In this document: positions 1 to 8,840 of the stretch, piece by piece | How positions within the stretch are numbered: the stretch's first letter is position 1 | Layout of the letters: the number at the start of each line of letters is the position of its first letter | Assembly (NCBI GenBank): GCA_009746045.1 | Contig: RPFO01000643.1 | Location: forward strand, 183,501-211,427 | DNA length: 27,927 bases | Reading direction: 5' to 3' | Source of the DNA: Mesostigma viride | Taxonomy: Eukaryota > Streptophyta > Mesostigmatophyceae > Mesostigmatales > Mesostigmataceae | Program-made: the position numbers and the translations under genes | Notes under the pieces: model-generated | What the model was told of the DNA's origin: nothing | The model's database searches: none | What the model saw: the letters and a program-made list of their open reading frames with translations, nothing else

Positions 1-530
1 CTGCAACTAGTTAAATGTGGCTGAATTATAAAACTGCAACTAGTGCTGAAAACAACGTGGGGGTTAGTGAGCACCCTCCTTAGTGTGGTGTGCAGCTGTG
101 TCAGCAGGCTGGCCTTGAGAGCAGGACCCAGGGAATGTTCCCCTTTTTCTTGGAAACTTGGAGCATGGCAGGCTCTGGGCTCTTGAAGTGATGACCGTTT
201 AAAAAGAATTCCGGTTTAAAAGAATGCGCCCAAAAGAATGTTGATGCCACGCGAAATGGTGCCGGTACAGAAAGAAAGACCGGTTCTCATGAAAAATTCT
301 TGAGGTAAACAGCTCCGCCGATTTCTCGTCGATGCTCACAGCTCGCGCGGCTCAGTGGGAGCCCGTCAGTGACCCCGCGCCGATTGAACGCACTGCACTT
401 GGCCAAAAATGTGCTGCCAGGTAAAAAATCACTGGCGCTGCCTGGAACCAGAGCCGGCACCTTTTGAGTGCCAGGCTTCAGCGCCGACGTCCCCATCACC
501 GAAATGTTGGCGTTTGATCAGTTTCGGGCA

Positions 531-546
531 TATATAAGTATAAAAG
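531..546 (+). promoter_or_regulatory. TATA-like tract, possible promoter
   Basis: TATATAAGTATAAAAG is a good match to a eukaryotic TATA box. It is followed by mixed sequence with no long reading frame. It could belong to a promoter of a non-coding or spliced transcript or an element edge, or it could be chance. No second promoter element supports it. Confidence 0.2.
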
Positions 547-1084
547 CGTAGATCTGGCCTGCGCACCGGAGCTTGGGAAATTCTTGACGGATTTTAGCGA
601 CGGTAGGTGTCACCCCGAATATTTGGTGTTACCACACGTTGAAGTAAGTCGATTGAAAGCCTTGAATTTCACGGTAGCATCTGCGCCATAATCATGGTCG
701 TATCAAGTACAAGAATTCGACCAAGCTGCTCCGTATATGAAAATATTAACGATGATCAAGGTGCTCAATAAAATGTGAGCTGCCGCTTAGAGGTTGGTTA
801 ATTCCGTTGAAAGATCTTGCCCCGGACCTCCGATGCCATGTGAAAGGGCATGGGGTTATTATTATGGGGACTTAAATTAATAATTTGTAGGTGGTGAATC
901 ATTGCCGACTTAAGCGTCAGGAGCCAGGAAAATTATTTATTACGTCCATATGGTGTGGCTTTCCATGGCTACCTCAAGGTAGCGTGAACATTGGTAATTA
1001 TGGTAGGTGAGTGGTGGCGGCGGCCCTGGTATGCGCATGGGCCGACAATGGGTCGATAACGACAGCTGGTATGTTGGAACATGG

Positions 1085-1098
1085 TGCATGCGCATGCA
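1085..1098. repeat. Perfect 14-bp palindrome
   Basis: TGCATGCGCATGCA equals its own reverse complement. It alternates pyrimidine and purine throughout, like the nearby satellite. No function can be assigned. Confidence 0.6.
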
Positions 1099-1740
1099 TG
1101 ACTCGGTACGGCATGGTATGACATGCACATGACACAATACTATAATCTGGTGAAGATAGTGACCAATGGTCCTAGTGCCATTGTACAACTTGGCACATAG
1201 TCATAGTGTCCGTTCACGTAGGACAAATCCCACTTAGGTACTACTATCCGAGCATATCTATTTGTTAATTAGGGCTCGAATACAACTGCCCGTATTATAG
1301 ATTTCTGCACGGTCAGCATAATGGGCATATTCAAGACAGGATTCTTGACACAGTTGCCCCTTGCATGCGCGGTGTATGTACATGTGAGTGCAGCCGCCCA
1401 AGAGTATGTACATGTGAGTACCGTCGCCCCTAATTGCGTGCATTGTGTGTGTAAGTGTGTGTGCAGCAGCCCCTTGCGTGCGCGGTGTGTGTACGTGTGT
1501 GTGAATCCTTGTCCTTGCGTGCATGGTGTATGTACATGTGGGTGCAGCCGCCCCTTGCGTGCGCGGTGTATGCCAGTGTGTGTGCATGCCGGCCCTTGCG
1601 TGCATGGTGTGTGTAAGTGTGTGTGCAGCCCCTTGCGTGCATGGTGTATGTACGTGTGTGTGCAGCCGCCCCTTGCGTGCGCGGTGTGTGTACGTGTGTG
1701 TGCAGCCGCCCCTTGCGTGCGCGGTGTATGTACGTGTGTG

Positions 1741-2540
1741 TGCAGCCGGCCCTTGCGTGCATGGTGTGTGTACATGTGTGTGCAGCCGGCCCTTGCGTGC
1801 GCGGTGGATGTACATGTGTGTGCAGTCGCCCCTTGGGTGCGCCGTGTAGGTACGTATGTGTGCAGCCGCCCCTTGCGTGCGCGGTGTATGTACGTGTGTG
1901 TGCAGCCGCCCCGTGGTTGCGCGGTGTATGTACATGTGTGTGCAGTTGCCCCTTGCGTGCGCGGTGTATGTACGTGTGTGTGCAGCCGCCCCTTGCGTGC
2001 GCGGTGTAGGTACGTGTGTGTGCAGCCGCCCCAAGCGTGCGCGGTGTGTGTACATGTGTGTGCAGTTGCCCCTTGCGTGCGCGGTGTGTGTACGTGTGTG
2101 TGCAGCCGCCCCTTGCGTGCGCGGTGTATGTACGTGTGTGTGCAGCCGGCCCTTGCGTGCATGGTGTGTGTACATGTGTGTGCAGCCGCCCCTTGCGTGC
2201 GCGGTGGATGTACATGTGTGTGCAGTCGCCCCTTGGGTGCGCCGTGTAGGTACGTATGTGTGCAGCCGCCCCTTGCGTGCGCGGTGTATGTACGTGTGTG
2301 TGCAGCCGCCCCGTGGTTGCGCGGTGTATGTACATGTGTGTGCAGTTGCCCCTTGCGTGCGCGGTGTATGTACGTGTGTGTGCAGCCGCCCCTTGCGTGC
2401 GCGGTGTAGGTACGTGTGTGTGCAGCCGCCCCAAGCGTGCGCGGTGTGTGTACATGTGTGTGCAGTTGCCCCTTGCGTGCGCGGTGTGTGTACATGTGTG
2501 TGCAGCCGCCCCTTGCGTGCGCGGTGTATGTACGTGTGTG
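1741..2540. repeat. Two tandem 400-bp higher-order repeats (10 monomers each)
   Basis: 1741-2140 and 2141-2540 carry the same order of monomer variants, including the distinctive CCTTGGGTGCGCCG and CCCGTGGTTGCG units. I see two base differences by eye (near 1789/2189 and 2094/2494). This points to recent unequal exchange or amplification of a ten-monomer block. Confidence 0.85.
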
Positions 2541-2740
2541 TGCAGCAGCCCCTTGCGTGCGCGGTGGATGTACGTGTGTGTGCAGCCGGCCCTTGCGTGC
2601 GCGGTGTGTGTACATGTGAGTGCAGCTGCCCCAAGCGTGCGCGGTGTGTGTACATGTGTGTGCAGTTGCCCCTTGCGTGCGCGGTGGATGTACATGTGTG
2701 TGCAGTCGCCCCTTGCGTGCGCGGTGTATGTACGTGTGTG

Positions 2741-3773
2741 TGCAGCCGCCCCGTGGTTGCGCGGTGGATGTACATGTGAGTGGAGCCGGTCCTTGCGTGC
2801 GCGGTGTATGTACGTGTGTGTGCAGCCGCCCCTTGCGTGCGTGGTGTGTGTACATGTAAGTGCAGCCGCCCCTTGCGTGCGCGGTGTATGTACGTGTGTG
2901 TGCAGCCGCCCCAAGCGTGCGCGGTGTGTGTACATGTGAGTGCAGCTGCCCCAAGCGTGCGCGGTGTGTGTACATGTGTGTGCAGTTGCCCCTTGCGTGC
3001 GCGGTGGATGTACGTGTGTGTGCATGCCGGCAATTGCGTGCATGGTGTGTGTACGTGTGTGTGCAGCCGCCCCTTGCGTGCGCGGTGTGTGTACGTGTGT
3101 GTGCACTCGCCCCTTGCGTGCGCGGTGGATGTACATGTGTGTGCAGCCGCCCCTTGCGTGCATGGTGTATGTCCATGTGTGGGCAGTTGCCCCTTGCGTG
3201 CGCGGTGTATGTACATGTTTTTGCACTCGCCCCTTGCGTGCATGGTGTATGTATGTGTGTGTGCAGCCGCCCCTTGCGTGCGCGGTGGATGTACGTGTGT
3301 GTGCAGCCACCCCTTTCGTGCGCGGTGTATGTACATGTGAGTGCCGTCGCCCCAAGCGTGCATTTTGTGTGTAAGTGTGTGTGCAGCAGCCCCTTGCGTG
3401 CGCGGTGTATGTACGTGTGTGTGCAGCCGCCCCGTGGTTGCGCGGTGGATGTACATGTGAGTGGAGCCGGTCCTTGCGTGCGCGGTGTATGTACGTGTGT
3501 GTGCAGCCGCCCCTTGCGTGCGTGGTGTGTGTACATGTAAGTGCAGCCGCCCCTTGCGTGCGCGGTGTATGTACGTGTGTGTGCAGCCGCCCCAAGCGTG
3601 CGCGGTGTGTGTACATGTGAGTGCAGCTGCCCCAAGCGTGCGCGGTGTGTGTACATGTGTGTGCAGTTGCCCCTTGCGTGCGCGGTGGATGTACGTGTGT
3701 GTGCATGCCGGCAATTGCGTGCATGGTGTGTGTACGTGTGTGTGCAGCCGCCCCTTGCGTGCGCGGTGTGTGT
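2741..3773. repeat. About 681-bp higher-order repeat, second copy partial
   Basis: 2741-3092 recurs at 3422-3773 with the same variant order, including GAGTGGAGCCGGTCC, the TACATGTAAG unit and the 41-bp GCATGCCGGCAATTG unit. The shift is 681 bp (17 monomers plus one base). The same block is found again in satellite block 2. Confidence 0.8.
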
Positions 3774-3842
3774 ACATGTGAGTGCCGTCGCCCCAAGCGT
3801 GCATTTTGTGTGTAAGTGTGTGTGCAGCCGCCCCTTGCGTGC

Positions 3843-3847
3843 GCGGT
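3843..3847 (+). repeat. Target-site duplication GCGGT, left copy
   Basis: The five bases before the 5' LTR are identical to 8836-8840 after the 3' LTR. Joining the flanks with one GCGGT restores normal satellite sequence; the uninterrupted paralogue is at 12859-12863. This shows integrase-type insertion. Confidence 0.93.
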
Positions 3848-4592
3848 TGTCAAGGACATGGTCCTTGTATTTGTACCCACCTGACCTGGCTAGATAGATA
3901 GAGGCTCTTGTACAGGAGCCACTGTTCTTTATCCCGTTGGATTTGGCCTACAAATGAGAAAGTTGTGGCCAGTTTTAGTAATCAGGGATTAGTACCTATG
4001 CCAAGTGGATCCTTATAGGCAGCTGACAAATCTGTCTATGTCAGCTGACCTATGACATGTCAGATGAGAATCTATGACAGGACAGCTGACTGATTGACAT
4101 GTACACTGTGCATGTCAGATGTGGCGCTGATATGTTCACGCCAGATTTACTTCATCATCATCAGATCACACATAGAGAGATCTTTTATTAAATAGTTAGA
4201 TTACTGTGCAGCAGTTACAAGTTAAGACTGTACATCAGTTACAAGATAAGGCTGTACAGCAGTTACAAGATAAGATTTATTCTTGTCTAGATCTGATTGG
4301 TAGCCTGTACACTGACCTAACCTGATTGGTGGCCTGAGTATTACATGAGAATATTCCTAGGCACATTCCTAGCCAGCCAATCAGGTCATTCCAGTTTGCT
4401 GCCTGTGTTTTTTCCTCGAGTTAATAAAACAACTGAGGAGCCTTGCCAAAGGTACTCCTCACTATCATTCTGCCTCAAACTGAGTCTCTGTCTCTTTGCT
4501 TCCATCCTCCATAGCCTGTACCTGCAAGGACAGGCACATTTGGGTTCCAATCACAAGCATTGTAGAAGGCAAACCCATTAGTTCTTTCAACA
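3848..4592 (+). repeat. 5' LTR of the copia-type element
   Basis: 745 bp, TG...CA ends. It would drive transcription of the element. Visible parts: three CAGCTGAC motifs (about 4020-4090), three tandem ~25-bp CAGTTACAAG repeats (about 4208-4281), two GATTGG (inverted CCAAT) boxes near 4285 and 4323, and AATAAA at 4423-4428. A weak A/T-rich tract at 4183-4194 could be the TATA region. From 4496 on it differs markedly from the 3' LTR. Confidence 0.95.
4208..4281 (+). repeat. Three ~25-bp tandem repeats in the LTR
   Basis: Three imperfect copies of a unit built on CAGTTACAAG followed by (G/A)TAAG and CTGTA. The same triplet occurs in the 3' LTR. Short tandem repeats in the upstream LTR part of copia-type elements often act as enhancers; here that is inference from position. 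Confidence 0.7.
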
Positions 4593-4606
4593 TGGTATCG
4601 GAGGTT
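4593..4606 (+). promoter_or_regulatory. Primer-binding site (initiator Met tRNA type)
   Basis: TGGTATCGGAGG follows the 5' LTR with no spacer. It matches the plant copia site TGGTATCAGAGC at 10 of 12 positions. This is where the tRNA 3' end would prime minus-strand cDNA, and it fixes the element on the plus strand. Confidence 0.85.
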
Positions 4607-4683
4607 TGATGCCTACCCTGCATTTGAGGAGCAGAGACATTCATCTGACTACCCCAGAGACAACACCCAGACCCAGATCAACC

Positions 4684-6753
4684 ATGGAGGATCAAGACAC
4701 CCAAACTGCTACCAGACAGCCTGACTACACCTCTCTTGTTTCAACAGTTGCCAAGAGCTGCAAGAAATTTGTTGGTGCAGCTGGTGATGATTACAGCAAG
4801 TGGGAGGAGTGGAAGAATCTGTTTTTGGCTGTTGTCAGTCTTTTCAATTTGGATGCTGTCCTGCTGGGCACTGAGGAGAATGACAGGGCTGATAAGGCCC
4901 TGTGGGCAGCTTTGCTCACCTGTCTAACAGGTGAAGCTGCACGCCTCATGGCCACTGTGGCCAACAAAACTGGTAGCCAAGCATGGCAGTGTCTCATGGA
5001 GAACTATGAGCAAACCAGGCTAACCAAGAGTCACAGGTTTGAGCTGAGGAGCAAGCTGCACCGCCTACAGAAGCTTCCTAACGAGACCATGCAACAGCTC
5101 GTGAGGAGGGCGGAGCTTCTACGTGCTGACTACCAGGCTGCAGGGGGAGTCATCCAGGACCGTGATTTTGCTGCCATTCTACTGGGAGCACTGACAGACG
5201 AGTACCGCCCTGCGCTGGTGTCTGTAAGGTTCAACGAGGAGGACCCACTACCTGTGGTGAAGAGGGCACTCATGGAGGCGGAGGATCTGCTCAAGGGGGG
5301 ACGTGCTGTGGTGAAAAAGGAGAGTGCTGGCACTGGCCAGGCCTACCACACCAACAGCAAGGGGAACGGGGGGACCAAGAAATGCAGTCACTGTGGCCTG
5401 TCAAATCACAAGGACAAAGACTGCTGGAAGGAGCATCCTGAGAAGGCCCCACGCTGGTACCCCAACCAGCACAGGGGGGGCAAGGGCGGCAACCGAGGGA
5501 ACCAGAGCAAGGGACGCAACGCACCTGCTGGATCCGCTGCCAACGCAACTCAGGAGGCGGCTGAACTGCCGCCTGGCTTCTGCATGGTCACCATCGCCGA
5601 GGAGTCGCCGTCGACGCCGCTGGAGGCTGCTGCTCTCACGCAGTATACGGGCGACAAACTCAACTGGGTGCTGGACTCGGCTGCGAGCAGCCACATGTCC
5701 CCGTGCCGTTCTGACTTCGTGTCACTTATCCCCCACAACAGGCAGATCGTCGGATCAGGCGGCGACCTGCAAGCTGCTGGAGTTGGCACAGTTTCTGTGC
5801 ATTTGCCGGGGAGCGAGCTCCGACTGGATGGAGCCCTTCTGGTCCCCGAGCTGCCCGTTCGGGTGCTCTCTGTTGGAGCGCTCGTGAAGGCTGGCCACAA
5901 GCTGGATTTCAACCAGGAAATCGCTGTGGTGGACAACAAGGCGCACAAGATGGAGCAGAGGGACAACGTCTACGTGTTACCTGCTCTCAACAAGAAGGCG
6001 GCGCTGGCGGCCACGACCGTGCGGCCGTTGGGGTCGCTGTGGAGCGCTGGCCTGCCAGTGGCGGCCATGTCCAAGACGCTGGGCTTTCTGCCTGGCTTTT
6101 CGCGGCCTTTGGGGCTGCAGGCTTCTTCCCGAGGCGCTTTGCTGCGCCCGGTGTCGTCGCCACTGTCGTGTGGCGGCAAGGGCGGTTTTTCCGCTGACAA
6201 ACCTGCAATTGTGCAGGATTTTGGCGTGGTGGGGACGGCAAGGAATGGGATCGGCTTAGTACCGGTCGTTGGGGCACACGGGGAGGACGGTTCCTGGAGT
6301 TCTGCGTCGGGCAGTACTACTTATAGCCCTCTCGTGCCAGATCAGGTGGACTCTGCTCCACCAGTTTCCCTGACCCCTCCAGCGGCGAGCTCACCTGGCT
6401 TGCCGTTGTCCATGGATGTCAACCTACGTGGCGTGCTGGGAGAGCTTCCCCAGCCTGGCATCGTTTGGCCTACTAGTGCCAACACGCAGACGTCACCAAG
6501 CCTGCTGCGTGACGGTTTCGCTCCCTGGCCAGAATCAAGTGGGGGTTTGGCGTGGCGCGTCTCGGGCGCCAGCATTTTGGATTTTGCTGCGGGGGGAATT
6601 CCTGGTGAGGGGAGGCCACCAGATGCACCAAGTCCAAGCCCAGTCCTGGAGCCAAGTCCTGGAGCTGGAGTCGTCGGCTGCCACGTGTCCCTGTCAATTT
6701 GGGACTGTGCTGAGCCAACAAGTTGCCGGCACAAGTGCTGCCTTGAGCACTAA
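4684..6753 (+). CDS. Gag with zinc knuckle and protease-like region, unknown C-terminal tail
   Basis: 689 residues from the ATG at 4684, chosen for its ACCATGG context 91 bp after the LTR; an in-frame upstream ATG at 4609 lies in the primer region. Residues ~35-210 form a copia-type Gag (W40 and W43 in SKWEEW, then the LWAAL and LRSKLHRLQ helices), the capsid protein that packages element RNA. A CX2CX4HX4C zinc knuckle follows: C234, C237, H242, C247. A protease-like region starts at WVLDSAASSHM (D331), where the usual DSG/DTG reads DSA, and runs through a typical fold with LLVPELPVRVLSV to NVYVLPAL (~435). Residues ~436-689 are Gly/Pro/Ser-rich and match nothing I know; the expected integrase zinc-binding and DDE parts are absent. 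Third codon positions become more G/C-rich from about residue 260. Gag is confident; protease activity is doubtful. Confidence 0.88.
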   Translation: MEDQDTQTATRQPDYTSLVSTVAKSCKKFVGAAGDDYSKWEEWKNLFLAVVSLFNLDAVLLGTEENDRADKALWAALLTCLTGEAARLMATVANKTGSQAWQCLMENYEQTRLTKSHRFELRSKLHRLQKLPNETMQQLVRRAELLRADYQAAGGVIQDRDFAAILLGALTDEYRPALVSVRFNEEDPLPVVKRALMEAEDLLKGGRAVVKKESAGTGQAYHTNSKGNGGTKKCSHCGLSNHKDKDCWKEHPEKAPRWYPNQHRGGKGGNRGNQSKGRNAPAGSAANATQEAAELPPGFCMVTIAEESPSTPLEAAALTQYTGDKLNWVLDSAASSHMSPCRSDFVSLIPHNRQIVGSGGDLQAAGVGTVSVHLPGSELRLDGALLVPELPVRVLSVGALVKAGHKLDFNQEIAVVDNKAHKMEQRDNVYVLPALNKKAALAATTVRPLGSLWSAGLPVAAMSKTLGFLPGFSRPLGLQASSRGALLRPVSSPLSCGGKGGFSADKPAIVQDFGVVGTARNGIGLVPVVGAHGEDGSWSSASGSTTYSPLVPDQVDSAPPVSLTPPAASSPGLPLSMDVNLRGVLGELPQPGIVWPTSANTQTSPSLLRDGFAPWPESSGGLAWRVSGASILDFAAGGIPGEGRPPDAPSPSPVLEPSPGAGVVGCHVSLSIWDCAEPTSCRHKCCLEH

Positions 6754-8080
6754 GGCGGTCGGTGCGGGAGCCCTGCTTCCGCTATTTTCATGGCGATTTT
6801 TGGGGATGCGCTATGGTCACGTTCGTTGGGAATTTGATAGCTAGCTTAACTAACCCCTTATGATCTCAAGTCGCCACTGTTTTTCGTTCGTGAAAAATTG
6901 CTTTAGACACGAATATTTTGTGGTCTATTGTGCTGTTAGGTGCGGGGTCCTTCCGGCCTTATGCATCTCGCATAGTCTTGTTTTGTTTCTGCTAGACTTT
7001 TTCATAGCGCTTCGTCGGGATGCGTTATTTGAGTTCTAGACCACCTGTGTTCATCGTCCCCATGACGTTCTTCTACCAGCAATGGTATGTTTTCCAAGTT
7101 CTTTGTAATCTTGGTACGTTTGGCTAGCGCCGGTTTGCTGGCCATGTCTCCGTTCTTGCTGACCCTTTTTGTGGTCAATCTGCACGTTCATTTCATGTCG
7201 TGTGTGTTGCCCATTCTTAGGGCATACTTTCTCGTTGCATGCTAGGTTTGTTCATGCAGTTTGCGGTTGTGTCTTTTGTACATAGCCTGCGTTTGTGCTC
7301 CTGACTTTGTCGTCGCTTCATGTCCCGTTTTTAGTCGCTTTCAACTATCGTTGGTTAATCAGAGCTGTCTTTTCAGTTCGTTCATGTTGGCTAATGCTAA
7401 GATCCATGACTATGTCGGTTTATGTTAGTTACCTGTGTGATTAAGGTGTTCAGGACTACGTGTTCTGCTCCTTGTTCACCGTTGGTGCTCTGCCGTAGGT
7501 CGGATGCTTTATGTCGTTAATCACATGTTTTATGCGTTAATCATACATCATGTCCCCTGCATTGTCTAAGAGTTTGCCTGTGTTAGAGCATTTTGTGTGC
7601 TTCTTCATGTTTTCAGGCGACGCTAGAGTGAGGGGGGTGTGATCCAAAGCGCATCTTCCCAACGAAGTTTTTGACTTGGCAACACATGCTAGTTGCTGGG
7701 CGATGCGGCAATCTTTCCTGCTGCTTTCGTTGGACACTCGGCGCGTCACCGGTCCGGAGTTCCAGTTTCCAGTTTCCGTGGAGATCGTCTTTTGACTACT
7801 TTGACCACGGTGTTTGCTAGCGAGGGGGGTGGATGTTTTTCGCCCACTTACCCGTGATCAGTTAGTGTTTGATCCTTACCACTGGCCTGGGTTGCATCCC
7901 ATTTTTGGTTTGGTGCCATGTGGGTAAGGGGGGTGTCAAGGTTGTACCCAAATGTCACCTTGATAGTGAGTACTGAATTTAATTCTAGAGTCCTATGTTT
8001 GGTCAAGGCTTGACTGGCTGAGAGCTTTTCCTCTAAGTGTTATACTTGACAGGATAGCACTAGAGCAAGGTCATGTGTTG
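6754..8080 (+). other. Non-coding 3' internal region of the copia-type element
   Basis: 1.3 kb between the gag stop and the polypurine tract, T/G-rich with no reading frame I can relate to pol. It holds three tracts ending GGGGGG at 7632-7637, 7824-7829 and 7928-7933 that resemble the functional polypurine tract. The third is followed by TGTCAAGG, the LTR start. It is probably a deletion or replacement remnant where integrase and reverse transcriptase would lie in an autonomous relative. Confidence 0.7.
7926..7941 (+). repeat. Internal copy of polypurine tract plus LTR start
   Basis: AAGGGGGGTGTCAAGG here is identical to the tract and LTR start at 8082-8097. Beyond it the sequence only loosely resembles the LTR (GTTGTACCC). 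It looks like the edge of an older or variant LTR, 156 bp upstream of the real one. Confidence 0.65.
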
Positions 8081-8081
8081 T

Positions 8082-8089
8082 AAGGGGGG
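8082..8089 (+). promoter_or_regulatory. Polypurine tract
   Basis: AAGGGGGG directly precedes the 3' LTR. This is the expected RNase-H-resistant primer for plus-strand synthesis and agrees with the plus orientation given by the primer-binding site. Confidence 0.88.
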
Positions 8090-8835
8090 TGTCAAGGACA
8101 TGGTCCTTGTATTTGTACCCACCTGACCTGGCTAGATAGATAGAGGCTCTTGTACAGGAGCCACTGTTCTTTATCCCGTTGGATTTGGCCTACAAATGAG
8201 AAAGTTGTGGCCAGTTTTAGTAATCAGGGATTAGTACCTATGCCAAGTGGATCCTTATAGGCAGCTGACAAATCTGTCTATGTCAGCTGACCTATGACAT
8301 GTCAGATGAGAATCTATGACAGGACAGCTGACTGATTGACATGTACACTGTGCATGTCAGATGTGGCGCTGATATGTTCACGCCAGATTTACTTCATCAT
8401 CATCAGATCACACATAGAGAGATCTTTTATTAAATAGTTAGATTACTGTGCAGCAGTTACAAGTTAAGACTGTACATCAGTTACAAGATAAGGCTGTACA
8501 GCAGTTACAAGATAAGATTTATTCTTGTCTAGATCTGATTGGTAGCCTGTACACTGACCTAACCTGATTGGTGGCCTGAGTATTACATGAGAATATTCCT
8601 AGGCACATTCCTAGCCAGCCAATCAGGTCATTCCAGTTTGCTGCCTGTGTTTTTTCCTCGAGTTAATAAAACAACTGAGGAGCCTTGCCAAAGGTACTCC
8701 TCACTATCATTCTGCCTCAAACTGAGTCTCTGTCTCTGATACTCTTCACTCCTCCATAGCCTGCACCTGCAAGGTCAGGCACAAAGGGTTCCAATCACAG
8801 CATTGAAAAGGCAAACCCTGTCAGTTCTTTCAACA
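8090..8835 (+). repeat. 3' LTR of the copia-type element
   Basis: 746 bp. By eye the first 648 bp match the 5' LTR without gap or mismatch. The last ~98 bp (from 8738) differ by many substitutions and small indels, then agree again at GTTCTTTCAACA. It would provide the poly(A) site; AATAAA lies at the position equivalent to 4423. Confidence 0.95.
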
Positions 8836-8840
8836 GCGGT
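8836..8840 (+). repeat. Target-site duplication GCGGT, right copy
   Basis: Identical to 3843-3847. Satellite resumes in phase here (GTAGGTACGTG...). Confidence 0.93.

Larger units (their letters stand above)
1..1350. other. Unassigned left flank, no recognisable gene
   Basis: This stretch is less G+C-rich than the satellite and unlike the rest of the window. The longest reading frames (minus strand 287-499 and 940-1188) are short and resemble nothing I know. Small features are visible: an 11-base direct repeat CTGCAACTAGT at 1 and 33, a TATA-like tract near 531, and a 14-base palindrome at 1085. It could be unique DNA beside the satellite or part of another element whose far end lies outside the window. 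I cannot assign a function. Confidence 0.6.
1351..3847. repeat. 40-bp satellite, block 1
   Basis: About 62 head-to-tail monomers. The common form reads in three parts: GTGCAGCCGCCCC, then TTGCGTGCGCGG, then TGTATGTACGTGTGT. Variation falls at fixed positions: GCCG/GTTG/GTCG/GCAG/GCTG; TTGCG/AAGCG; GCGCGG/GCATGG; TGTATG/TGTGTG/TGGATG/TGTAGG; and TACGTG/TACATG/TAAGTG. A few units are 41 bp or shortened. The first two or three units (1351-1440) are the most degraded, as expected at an array edge. Block 1 continues after the copia-type element as block 2. Confidence 0.97.
3848..8835 (+). mobile_element. Ty1/copia-type LTR retrotransposon, non-autonomous (gag plus protease region only)
   Basis: A 4,988-bp element with two LTRs of about 745 bp that begin TGTCAAGG and end TTTCAACA. 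A primer-binding site directly abuts the 5' LTR, a polypurine tract abuts the 3' LTR, and a perfect 5-bp duplication (GCGGT) flanks it. The only convincing coding part is a copia-type Gag with zinc knuckle followed by an aspartic-protease-like region. Integrase, reverse transcriptase and RNase H are missing. It would depend on enzymes from a related autonomous copy, as described for gag-only (TR-GAG-type) plant elements. The first 648 bp of the LTRs look identical, so the insertion is young, but their last ~98 bp differ. Confidence 0.93.

Noticed and set aside
1258-3880. Reading frames of about 800 codons on the minus strand in block 1, and similar ones in blocks 2-4
   Set aside because: They are satellite translated in parallel frames; the monomer has no stop codon on that strand. 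No domain, no start context, and the same peptide phrases appear in all frames.
1321-3897. Plus-strand Cys/Val/Arg-rich frames in the satellite
   Set aside because: Same cause; they end wherever a variant creates TAG, TAA or TGA.
4609-4683. Gag start at the first in-frame ATG (4609)
   Set aside because: It lies at the end of the primer-binding region; the ATG at 4684 has a better context and gives a typical Gag N-terminus.
6416-6844. Separate plus-strand ORF overlapping the gag tail
   Set aside because: No recognisable domain; it is a shifted frame over the G/C-rich tail.
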